Shown here: piece after piece, positions 44,093 through 51,576 of the stretch
How the letters are laid out: the number at the start of each line of letters is the position of its first letter
Numbering within the stretch: the stretch's first letter is position 1
Source: Pontiellaceae bacterium B12227
GTDB lineage: Bacteria; Verrucomicrobiota; Kiritimatiellia; Kiritimatiellales; Pontiellaceae
Direction of reading: 5' to 3'
DNA: 64,000 nt
Assembly (NCBI GenBank): GCA_029432775.1
Contig: JAROAZ010000002.1
Span: forward strand, 186,001 to 250,000
Notes under the pieces: generated by a model
The model's input: the letters and a program-made list of their open reading frames with translations, nothing else
Databases searched by the model: none
What the model was told of the DNA's origin: nothing
Position numbers and translations under genes: made by a program

Positions 44093-44959
44093 CTACTGCC
44101 GGCGGCTGCCACCCCCTCCTCCGTTTCTCTTACCGGAGGACTTATTGTTGGATGAACTATCGCTGCGCTTCTGACCGGAAGAGCTGCCATTTTTCTTAGC
44201 GGACGCGGCATTTTGCTTCTGGAGCTGCTGCATAAACTGCTGGCGCTGCTGAGGGGACAGTTTCTGCATGTATTGCCCCACCCGCCCGGCGATGGCCTGA
44301 GTGCTTCCCGAAGGAGCCCGAGACTGGGCCGGCTGAGCGGAAGCCGGTTTGGCTCCGGACGAAGGTTTGGCGCCACTGGACGAGGCATCGACCAGAAGGC
44401 CCTGCCCGTAGCCGTTCTGCGAACTGGCTTTCACATATTTCTGCGGTTTGTAGTCCACCTCATAGGTTTCCACCTCGCCGGTAATCACGTGTTCCACGGT
44501 CACGCCGGCGAAATCGATCGACTGGATATGCCACTCACCGAGAAAGTCCACAATGGGCTGGCGCGGGTCGCGCTCATCCATCACCTGCGCCATGGCCGCA
44601 TCTTCATCGCCCTGCCAGACGCGCAGGTTGGCAGCGGGTTTTGATTTCAGCGAAAAGACGGCATTGCGCTCCGTTTCGCCCACATAAACCCCTTTTACCA
44701 CCAGATCCGGAAAAGCATTTTCGCCGGTTGCCACGCGCTCGGGAACAAACAGGTGCTTGGCCACCACCTGCTCCATCGTCGGAATCCGGTTATTCAGCAC
44801 CAGGTCCTTCGGCATCCGCGCCTGCGCGGTATCCTCCGGATCGTGTTCAGCAATGCTTGCAGGCGTCCGGGTACCCGAAAAAACAAGCAAAGCCCCCCCG
44901 ATGCAGGCGGCTCCAAGGATTGGAATCGTGTATTTTGAAAGATCGGAATTCAGGTTCAT
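44093..44959 (-). CDS. GspC/PilP-like subunit of the type II secretion system
   Basis: A 288-residue protein with one N-terminal membrane helix (YTIPILGAACIGGALLVFSG), a periplasmic domain (about 50-175: NNRIPTMEQVVAKHLF, LVVKGVYVGETERNAVF, GEWHIQSIDFAGVTV) of the GspC/PilP homology-region type, and a low-complexity Ser/Gly/Lys/Gln tail. It would link the inner-membrane platform to the secretin. It overlaps the GspM-like gene by 4 bp (ATGA) and ends the operon. The tail is unusual for GspC; there is no PDZ domain. Confidence 0.65.
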   Translation of the reverse strand: MNLNSDLSKYTIPILGAACIGGALLVFSGTRTPASIAEHDPEDTAQARMPKDLVLNNRIPTMEQVVAKHLFVPERVATGENAFPDLVVKGVYVGETERNAVFSLKSKPAANLRVWQGDEDAAMAQVMDERDPRQPIVDFLGEWHIQSIDFAGVTVEHVITGEVETYEVDYKPQKYVKASSQNGYGQGLLVDASSSGAKPSSGAKPASAQPAQSRAPSGSTQAIAGRVGQYMQKLSPQQRQQFMQQLQKQNAASAKKNGSSSGQKRSDSSSNNKSSGKRNGGGGGSRRQ

Positions 44960-45570
44960 GCTCCGCCCTCCTCTCCGGCCCGGGTGTGGAGCTGGAGCGT
45001 AAGTTTAAACGACATCGTTGGATCCTTGGTTTTTTCCGGTGCCTTTTTTGCGGAAGAACCGCCCCTCGACTTCTTCGGCTTCGGGGCGTTAAGCATCATC
45101 GAATCGACCAGAATCAGCGGGCGATAGGTTTCCACCCGGTGCATAAACTTCAGAATTTCGGGATAACGGCCCTTGCCCCGCACCGATAGATTCATCTGAG
45201 TCGAAGCATCGCCGATGCCGGACCGGCCGGCCGAGACTTCCAGATCCAGGTCCGGCCCCATTTCATTCAGCAGCTTAATCATTTTTGTCTGCGTCATGAT
45301 CCGGTTTTCAATGGGCGGGAAGAGCAGCTCGTCCGCCCCTTTGAGCGCATCGTGCAGCATCTCATTTTCGGTTTGAATGGCGCGGGCATCGGCCAGCAGC
45401 CCGTTCAGGCTTTCGAGCAGTGCAATTTCGCCTTCGAGCTGTTCGAGCTGTTCCGTGCGATACGCCGCCGCGGCTTTGTAGGCAGGAAACAAAACGACCC
45501 CGATAAACAGCGCCGCCCCGCCCGCAATCAGATATACTTTTTCGCGCTGTGAGATTTTAAATTTCTTCAT
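44956..45570 (-). CDS. GspM/PilO-like inner-membrane protein
   Basis: A 204-residue protein. The ATG at 45568-45570 is preceded by GAGG and gives KKFKISQREKVYLIAGGAALFIGVVLF, a cytoplasmic stub and membrane helix; a longer frame would overlap the preceding gene by 110 bp. A coiled coil and a ferredoxin-like periplasmic domain follow (GSTQMNLSVRGKGRYPEILKF-like, RPLILVDSM). GspM/PilO proteins pair with GspL/PilN in the assembly platform. A Pro/Lys/Ser insert near 175-190 is odd. Confidence 0.65.
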   Translation of the reverse strand: MKKFKISQREKVYLIAGGAALFIGVVLFPAYKAAAAYRTEQLEQLEGEIALLESLNGLLADARAIQTENEMLHDALKGADELLFPPIENRIMTQTKMIKLLNEMGPDLDLEVSAGRSGIGDASTQMNLSVRGKGRYPEILKFMHRVETYRPLILVDSMMLNAPKPKKSRGGSSAKKAPEKTKDPTMSFKLTLQLHTRAGEEGGA

Positions 45571-46891
45571 CGGACGTCCTCGTTGTGACCGTGATGGCAA
45601 TCGAGTGGTAATCGCCTTCTTTCTTTCCGATATCGGATTTGCTGATCGCCTCCACATAGGGCGCATCCATCAGCAGCTCCGTGATCCGTTCGGGCTCTTT
45701 GGAGCGGCCCCTGAAATGAAGCGTTCCCGGTTTATAGAAGGCCAGTTGCAGATACGTATCTTCCGGCAGCAGCTCGCTCAGCCCGTTCAGCACCTGCATG
45801 GCACTGACGTGCGACTCGCAGATTTCGTCGAGCCGATAGAGCTGTTTGCGCATCTCGCGGTTTCGATCCTTCATTCGCTGAATCGGCGCAGCCCGGCGCT
45901 TCACCTTGGCAATCTCCGAAGCAACCTGTTTGCGCTGCAGCGCCGGCGCCCCGGTTTTGAAGGCGGTCCACGCAACCAGCTCCACGGCCAGCAATGCGCA
46001 GAGCGCCATGGTGATGATCGTCTTCCGGCTCATCGGAACCTTGCGGCCCGAGTGCTCGATCAGATTCATTTCCTGCGGCAGCTCCGCAGAGGCCGCCAGC
46101 AAGACATCCGCCAACGGCTTTTCCAGTGCCTGGAACTCCGCCGGCATTTCCAGCGGCTGGACAGGCAGCCCGAATGCGGCCCCGAGATCGGCATCGAAAT
46201 TTTCCGAAGGTTGGAAATCGCCACAGCGCAAAACCCGGCCGACGCCTTCCATCCCGAGCCACTCGCGGTTTTTTGCGGCCATCTGGCGCGCCGCCGTCAG
46301 CACGCGGTCGGGAGAATCGGCAGGCAGTGTCTGGGAATCGCGCAACAGGCCGTTTCCATAGAGACAAAGCTCCACATGCCGGTGGTCCGTCACCACCAGC
46401 AACGTCGGCTGCTTTCCAAGGATTGGAACCACGGCGGAGCTGAAAGGAACCGCTTCGTCGATCGGCACTTCCAATGCCTGGAACTTTCCAATCAGCTCCT
46501 GGATATCCGTATTGCGCGCGGCCACCAGATTGAGGACCACCTTCTTTTCCTCTTCCAGTTCGATCGACGACCAGCCAATCGTTCGGTCGGCTTCAGCCAG
46601 CGGAACGTGGCGCGTGGCCTCGAACTGAATCATGTTGGCAATATCCGCCGGGGCCAGCGCAGGATAGATCAGCGTCCGCTGCATCACGAGATCCCGCGGC
46701 GGGCAGAGCAGCACGCGTGACGGCGTTTTTTCCACCGACTTCGTCAGCTTGGCGATCTCTTCAAAGACCAGCTCGTCGCGCGGGAAACGCTCCATAAATT
46801 TAATCTGCGCACCCAGCACGGTCCGGTCGATAAAGACGGCGTCCACCGTCTCATCCCGGAACAAAATGCACATCGTTGTTTTAGCACTCAT
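45557..46891 (-). CDS. GspL-like (PilM-PilN fusion) platform protein
   Basis: A 444-residue protein. The cytoplasmic part (about 1-285) has an actin-like PilM/GspL fold (ILFRDETVDAVFID, PPRDLVMQRTLIYPALAPADIANMIQFEATRHVPL), then a membrane helix at about 297-316 (IITMALCALLAVELVAWTAF), and a periplasmic PilN-like domain with coiled coil. It binds the GspE ATPase in the known system. Four palindromes lie in the gene (46121, 46201, 46413, 46470) and encode FQALEKP, FQPSEN, VPILGK and FQALEVP. The 13-bp overlap with the GspM gene suggests coupling. Confidence 0.75.
   Translation of the reverse strand: MSAKTTMCILFRDETVDAVFIDRTVLGAQIKFMERFPRDELVFEEIAKLTKSVEKTPSRVLLCPPRDLVMQRTLIYPALAPADIANMIQFEATRHVPLAEADRTIGWSSIELEEEKKVVLNLVAARNTDIQELIGKFQALEVPIDEAVPFSSAVVPILGKQPTLLVVTDHRHVELCLYGNGLLRDSQTLPADSPDRVLTAARQMAAKNREWLGMEGVGRVLRCGDFQPSENFDADLGAAFGLPVQPLEMPAEFQALEKPLADVLLAASAELPQEMNLIEHSGRKVPMSRKTIITMALCALLAVELVAWTAFKTGAPALQRKQVASEIAKVKRRAAPIQRMKDRNREMRKQLYRLDEICESHVSAMQVLNGLSELLPEDTYLQLAFYKPGTLHFRGRSKEPERITELLMDAPYVEAISKSDIGKKEGDYHSIAITVTTRTSDEEI
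46121..46484. repeat. Cluster of four iterated palindromes in the GspL-like gene
   Basis: TTCCAGTGCCTGGAA (46121), TTTCCGAAGGTTGGAAA (46201), TTTCCAAGGATTGGAA (46413) and TTCCAATGCCTGGAA (46470) within 364 bp. Confidence 0.85.
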
Positions 46892-46936
46892 AGGCGTAGC
46901 CTGTTTTAAGTTGTAAGTAATTAGGTTTTAAGTTCA

Positions 46937-48049
46937 TTAAAAAACGTCCTCCTCGGGGATGCCGTAGGCGAGGATGCGCTCGACGGTTTCGGCGCCGGCG
47001 TTTTCCAGCAGGTCGTCGATACGGTAGACATCCCGGGCCCACTGCAGGCGGGCCAGAATAATATGGCGCGAGCGGTAGGTCGGCTCGGGCAGCTGTTCGT
47101 CGTCTTCCACATCAATGAACGCATCTTCCTCGAGCGGGCTTTGCGGAACAAAGCCTTCGGCGATGAGATACAGGTGCTCCGGCTTCTGGTTCACCTTCCG
47201 GTAACGTTGGCGGCCATCGAGCTGGTCCGCCGCTTCCGATGGCACGACGCCATCAATGATATATTTCCGGGAGGCCCGTGCCTCGGGCGAGTTGTCGCCA
47301 ATGAAATAGCGCAGCAGGCCGCCGCCGACGAGCATATGGTCCTCGATCCGCACCGGGTTATTGTAGCCGTAGAGCATTTCCGGGGTGAATCCGTAAATGA
47401 GCAGGATTTCCTCGTAGCTTGAAACCGGCCCGTTTTTCACATGCTGCGGCCGGTCCAGCTCCTGATAAAAGTCGGCTTCGGCTCCGTTTGCGCGGGCCAG
47501 GTTGTCGGTATCGATCCAATCGTGAAAAGCGTCGACCAGCGCATTGCGATCCTCGCCCTCTTCAATCCCGCACGCCACTTCCAGCAGTCGGTGCCAATCG
47601 TTGTGGCTGACTTCATTCGGATCCAGCGCGTTCGGTTTATAGATAATCCGATACGAAGCCAGGCCGCGGCCGATCTCCAGGCCCTGACGGTAGAGCATCA
47701 GTTCTTCGATTTCAGATTCGTATTCCTCCGCCGTCCGGGCAAAAAAGGCATTCCCGAAATCGTCGGCATAAAGCGTAGTGTTTTTCCGGTTGAGCTCCAT
47801 ACGCGCCAGTGCAAACGCCGACCGGGCCAGTTGGAAATTCAGCGCCTCGTCATAGTGCCCACCGGCCGCCTTCACTTCGCTCTTCATATCCACGCCGAAC
47901 GTCGTAATCAGCACCGCCAGCACCACCACCACGGCCAAAACCATTAAGAGGGCAGAGCCCTCTTTGGGTCGAAGGTCTAAACGTCCAAGGTCGGAAGGTC
48001 CGGATTCCCCGACCTTTGACTTTCGACGTTCTGACATTAGACTGCTCAT
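46937..48049 (-). CDS. gspK: Type II secretion minor pseudopilin GspK
   Basis: A 370-residue protein. The prepilin site is KEG/SALLMVLAVVVVLAVLITTF, where Glu5 is absent, as is normal for GspK. The large mature domain has the GspK pattern (LARSAFALARMEL, DAFHDWIDTDN, YEEILLIYGFTPEMLYGY). GspK caps the pseudopilus tip. The leader is about 31 residues, longer than usual, and contains the peptide made by AAGGTC-type DNA repeats (GPSDLGRLDLRP). Overlaps the gspJ stop by ATGA; an ATG four codons in is also possible. Confidence 0.9.
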   Translation of the reverse strand: MSSLMSERRKSKVGESGPSDLGRLDLRPKEGSALLMVLAVVVVLAVLITTFGVDMKSEVKAAGGHYDEALNFQLARSAFALARMELNRKNTTLYADDFGNAFFARTAEEYESEIEELMLYRQGLEIGRGLASYRIIYKPNALDPNEVSHNDWHRLLEVACGIEEGEDRNALVDAFHDWIDTDNLARANGAEADFYQELDRPQHVKNGPVSSYEEILLIYGFTPEMLYGYNNPVRIEDHMLVGGGLLRYFIGDNSPEARASRKYIIDGVVPSEAADQLDGRQRYRKVNQKPEHLYLIAEGFVPQSPLEEDAFIDVEDDEQLPEPTYRSRHIILARLQWARDVYRIDDLLENAGAETVERILAYGIPEEDVF

Positions 48050-48783
48050 ATTCCCTTCCTTCGGATGGAGTAATCAAACATCAGCGATTCGGTTCCAAGG
48101 TTTGGAACGGTCATGACCATTTCGATGAGGTCAGGAAGACGGACGGCGTAGTCGGTGTCGATATCGTCAAATTCCATCTCTTCCGGTTCGGGTTCATCGG
48201 TCCCGCCGGACTGCTCCAGTTCCCAGTAACGAAAATAGATCTCACGGGTATTTCCCAGCAGCATCACTTCCTTCACCGGTTTCCAATCATCGGAAAGGCC
48301 AGCCTCGCTCCAGTCGGTCCCGACCGGATTATCAATGCCCGGCAAGTAACACGTGTCGGTCATCCATAAACTGTTTTCAGAAGTCTCTTCATCAATCCGG
48401 ACCTCAATGGTGATCCAGTGGTTATAGCCGTCGCGCTCCGCTTCCAAAAACGGACGATCCATCACAAAGCCCAGCGTCAGTTCCTCGCCCCGGAACCGGT
48501 AGCGCCCCTCCGCCGCGTCGTAGGAAATGTCGTCGGCCAACCAGCTGCGTTCCTGTTGAGAAACCTGTGTGATCACCGCATCGCGAACCGCCCCGCCCAA
48601 TAAGGTTTCGAGCGACCGCATCCGCGTCAGCTGATCCATGGCGGCCGTTCCCTGCTCCACCGAGTCGACCGAGTTTTTCAACACCCCCGCGATGGAACTG
48701 CCGAGAATACCCAGCAGGGCCAGCGCCACCAGGAGTTCCAGCAGTGTGAATCCGTTTTTAAAATTGTGGTGGCGCTGTTTCAT
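48046..48783 (-). CDS. gspJ: Type II secretion minor pseudopilin GspJ
   Basis: A 245-residue protein with a short leader and the canonical prepilin site NG/FTLLELLVALALLGILGSS. It forms part of the pseudopilus tip with GspI and GspK. Overlaps gspI and gspK by ATGA. Two palindromes (48092, 48280) encode VPNLGT and DDWKP. A third (48798) is in gspI. Confidence 0.88.
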   Translation of the reverse strand: MKQRHHNFKNGFTLLELLVALALLGILGSSIAGVLKNSVDSVEQGTAAMDQLTRMRSLETLLGGAVRDAVITQVSQQERSWLADDISYDAAEGRYRFRGEELTLGFVMDRPFLEAERDGYNHWITIEVRIDEETSENSLWMTDTCYLPGIDNPVGTDWSEAGLSDDWKPVKEVMLLGNTREIYFRYWELEQSGGTDEPEPEEMEFDDIDTDYAVRLPDLIEMVMTVPNLGTESLMFDYSIRRKGI

Positions 48784-49244
48784 CGCTGTTGAAAAAGTTC
48801 CACTCCCTGGAAAAGTACTCTTCGTTTCAATTCCCCGCCTTCAATATCGCTCCACTGGACCATCACGGTCATATCGCACGGGCGCAGAGCGCGGGCATTT
48901 CCAAACTCATCCGAGTCGACGCCCGGAAGGTTGTCGTAGTCCGATTCCTCCACGGTGGTCGACCACGCATAGCGCCCTTCTTCCCCGGTCATTTCCGAGT
49001 CGGGCATATACTGCATGCGCCGCATGGCATTCATTTCCCGCTGAGCAATCCGAACTGCACGGGCGTGGTCCTCCGAAAGCGAAACCCCTTTTACGTGGTT
49101 GCCCAGGGCTGCCAGCATCCCTGTGACCGCAATGGCAAAAACCGCCAGCGCGATCAGGATCTCAAGTAAGGTAAACCCTTCTCGTCGAAGGTCTGAAGGT
49201 CGAAGGTCCAAGGTCCCTTGACGAACTGTATCAGTAGCTTTCAT
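48780..49244 (-). CDS. gspI: Type II secretion minor pseudopilin GspI
   Basis: A 154-residue protein with prepilin site EG/FTLLEILIALAVFAIAV. The leader is long (about 22 residues) and includes LDLRPSDLRRE, produced by a repeated GGTCGAA-type DNA element. The mature part (NHVKGVSLSEDHARAVRIAQREMNAMR) is typical of GspI, the nucleator of the tip complex. It overlaps neighbours by 4 bp on both sides. Confidence 0.88.
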   Translation of the reverse strand: MKATDTVRQGTLDLRPSDLRREGFTLLEILIALAVFAIAVTGMLAALGNHVKGVSLSEDHARAVRIAQREMNAMRRMQYMPDSEMTGEEGRYAWSTTVEESDYDNLPGVDSDEFGNARALRPCDMTVMVQWSDIEGGELKRRVLFQGVELFQQR

Positions 49245-49885
49245 TGGACATCCGACCTTAGACTTTCCGACTTTCGACTAACAACCTTCGGGCGGCCGGT
49301 GAGGATGTCGGCGGCAATATCAAGCCGCCGTTCTTTATAATAGAGACTCACGCCGCCGCCATCGCTTCCACCGAAATGGGTGAAAGTCAGCGCCACTGTT
49401 TCGGCCTCCGGATTTTCCAATGATTGGAAATCAAGTTCGGACTCTTCCACCCGTTGGAATAAATCGTCTTCATCGAACGGGGCTTCAATGGCTTCAATCG
49501 GGAAACCTTCGAGCATGAACTCTTCGCTGAACCCGACAACACGCTCAAAACGGTTGCTCATGGCCGCGGTCCACTGCTCATCCTCACGATCGATCAGACC
49601 GTCAGGATAGTGGGCCATCAGCGCACGGTATGCGTGCGACTCCACCGCGCGGATTTCGTTCATCACCGGATCAATCCGAAGTTCAATGCGCACCTTGCGG
49701 CTCATCGCCACCTGCCGCGCCTCGTTCATCAGGCTCATCAACCGGCGGCCCTCTTTGCGGAGGGTCTCTTTCGGCGATGTGAAGGCCGCAACGGCCGGCA
49801 CGCTGATCGTAATCAGGGCGGCGATGATGGCCAATACGACCAACAACTCCACCAAAGTAAAACCAGCATGCCTTTTTTTACACAT
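49241..49885 (-). CDS. gspH: Type II secretion minor pseudopilin GspH
   Basis: A 214-residue protein with prepilin site AG/FTLVELLVVLAIIAALITIS and the GspH pattern (LRKEGRRLMSLMNEARQVAMSRKVRIELRIDP). The C-terminus SRKSESLRSDVQ is again written by the AAGTCGGA/AAGTC repeat DNA that continues into the gspI leader. Palindromes at 49413 and 49445 encode FQSLEN and FQRVEE. Confidence 0.85.
   Translation of the reverse strand: MCKKRHAGFTLVELLVVLAIIAALITISVPAVAAFTSPKETLRKEGRRLMSLMNEARQVAMSRKVRIELRIDPVMNEIRAVESHAYRALMAHYPDGLIDREDEQWTAAMSNRFERVVGFSEEFMLEGFPIEAIEAPFDEDDLFQRVEESELDFQSLENPEAETVALTFTHFGGSDGGGVSLYYKERRLDIAADILTGRPKVVSRKSESLRSDVQ
49413..49459. repeat. Two adjacent iterated palindromes in gspH
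   Basis: TTTTCCAATGATTGGAAA (49413-49430) and TTCCACCCGTTGGAA (49445-49459), 14 bp apart. Confidence 0.85.
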
Positions 49886-49898
49886 TACGAATTACTCG

Positions 49899-50336
49899 TT
49901 ACTCATCAATACTGGAAAGATCCGTGTTAAAATCTTCCCCGCCTTCGGAACCATCGGCACCGAGGGAGATGATTTCGTAGTCGTCGCCGTTGGAGGCCGG
50001 GGATTTATAAACAAAGTCATTGCCCCACGGATCGCGCAGATCTTTGTTTTTAGTAACGTATTTTCCACCCCAGGAGCCGTCATCGTTTTCGGGAGCCTGA
50101 ATGAGAACAATCAGTCCTTCTTCTTCGGAAGGATAGCGGCCCATATCCAAACGGAAGCGTTCGAGCTGGTTGCCCAGTGATGTCATCGAAGCCGCCGCCG
50201 CTTTCACGCGGGCTTTATCCGGCTCTTTCATAAAGTAACCACCTGCAATCGTTCCAATTACGCCGATAATCACAATCACCACCAACAGTTCGATCAAGGT
50301 GAAGCCCGCTTTACTCTGTTTACATTTTTTATCCAT
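49899..50336 (-). CDS. gspG: Type II secretion major pseudopilin GspG
   Basis: A 145-residue protein with prepilin site AG/FTLIELLVVIVIIGVIGTIA and the GspG-specific end (YPSEEEGLIVLIQ, KDLRDPWGNDFVYKSPASNGDDYEIISLGADGSEGGEDFNTD) including the calcium-site loop. It builds the pseudopilus that pushes substrates through the secretin. It lies between gspF and gspH, 13-22 bp from each. No prepilin peptidase gene is in the window. Confidence 0.95.
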   Translation of the reverse strand: MDKKCKQSKAGFTLIELLVVIVIIGVIGTIAGGYFMKEPDKARVKAAAASMTSLGNQLERFRLDMGRYPSEEEGLIVLIQAPENDDGSWGGKYVTKNKDLRDPWGNDFVYKSPASNGDDYEIISLGADGSEGGEDFNTDLSSIDE

Positions 50337-50358
50337 AATTACCTCCTGAGTTAAAAAA

Positions 50359-51573
50359 TTATCCTGATGTGGAGCTCATCGCCATCATGCCCTGCATCAT
50401 GCCGATGACGATGAAGCCTACAAAAATTCCGAATATCACAATCATGATCGGTTCGAGCATGGCCACGAACTTGTCCGTGGTGCTGGAAACCTTTTCCTCG
50501 TAGCGGTCTGCGACTTTGTCGAGCATGCGCCCGAGTTCGCCGGATTCTTCGCCCATCATCACCATGCGCGAAGCAAGCGCGGGGAATTCGGCATGCTGCT
50601 GAAGCAGCGGCCCCATCGGCTTCCCGGCCTGAACCGCAGTGTGGACCTCTTTCATTAAACTGCGCAGCGCCGCATTCGAAAGCGTGCTTCCGGTAATGGA
50701 AATGGCCTGCAGAATCGGTACCTGTCCATCGAGCAGCGCCGCGAGCATTCGGCAAAACCGGCTGGTATCGGCTTCGGCAATAAGTTTTCCAAGGATTGGA
50801 AATTTCAGGACATTGAGGCCCCACTTCGTTTTGCCCTCTTCGGTGCGGGTCTTAAATTTATAGATCCCGAAGAGCGCCGCGAACAGAAACGGTGTGGTCC
50901 ACCAGAAGTTCCGGGTGAAGTTGCTCATGCCGATTACCGCGCGCGTGGCGGGCGGCAGCAGCAGACCGCTTTCGGCAAACATGGAGGTGAGCTTCGGGAT
51001 GAGGAAGATCATCAGAAAAATGACCACGGCCGAGCCAACCACCAAGAGGAGGGATGGATAGACCATGGCATTCGAAACCTTGGCGCGCAGTGCCTGGCGG
51101 CGTTCCATGAGCTGGGCGATCCGCTGCATAATCAGTTCGAGCGAGCCCGAGGCTTCGCCGCCGCGCACCATATTGGAATAGAAGCGCTCAAACACTTTCG
51201 GGTGCCGGGCAAGGGCATCGGCAAACGACGCCCCGCCGTTTACATCTTTCCAGACTTCGGTGAGTATTTCTTTGAATGCGGCGTGCGTGCAAAGTTCGGC
51301 CTGCGTTTTCAGCGCTTCTTCCAACGGGATCTTGGCATCGAGCAGCGCGGAAGTTTCGGAGGAGAATTCCATCAGCTGCTGAGAGGAGATCCGCCCGCCC
51401 ATCGATTTTGAAACGGATACGGAACTTTCGCCGTTGGCGGAAGAACTGACGTTGAGGACCACCAACCCGTTCTGCTGCAGCATCTGGGCAGCCCGGGCCT
51501 GGGTCGGCGCTTCGATGACCCCGTTGCGGGATTCGCCGGTGGCCGTTAGTGCTTTATAGGAAAATTTGATCAC
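50359..51573 (-). CDS. gspF: Type II secretion platform protein GspF
   Basis: A 404-residue polytopic inner-membrane protein with two GspF/PilC domains (about 68-190 and 270-395), each with the family motif (FFYSNMVRGGEASGSLELIMQRIA; FPALASRMVMMGEESGELGRMLDKVA), and three membrane helices. The first 60 residues (FSYKALTATGESRNGVIEAPTQARAAQ) are the usual cytoplasmic start. It links the GspE motor to the pseudopilus. A palindrome at 50785 encodes FPILGK. Lies 3 bp from gspE. Confidence 0.95.
   Translation of the reverse strand: MIKFSYKALTATGESRNGVIEAPTQARAAQMLQQNGLVVLNVSSSANGESSVSVSKSMGGRISSQQLMEFSSETSALLDAKIPLEEALKTQAELCTHAAFKEILTEVWKDVNGGASFADALARHPKVFERFYSNMVRGGEASGSLELIMQRIAQLMERRQALRAKVSNAMVYPSLLLVVGSAVVIFLMIFLIPKLTSMFAESGLLLPPATRAVIGMSNFTRNFWWTTPFLFAALFGIYKFKTRTEEGKTKWGLNVLKFPILGKLIAEADTSRFCRMLAALLDGQVPILQAISITGSTLSNAALRSLMKEVHTAVQAGKPMGPLLQQHAEFPALASRMVMMGEESGELGRMLDKVADRYEEKVSSTTDKFVAMLEPIMIVIFGIFVGFIVIGMMQGMMAMSSTSG
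50785..50802. repeat. Iterated palindrome TTTTCCAAGGATTGGAAA in gspF
   Basis: Near-perfect copy, encoding Phe-Pro-Ile-Leu-Gly-Lys on the minus strand. Confidence 0.8.
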
Positions 51574-51576
51574 AAC

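Noticed and set aside
45605..46720. Plus-strand open frame of 371 codons opposite the GspL-like gene
   Set aside because: Arg/His/Gln-rich shadow of a real gene on the other strand.
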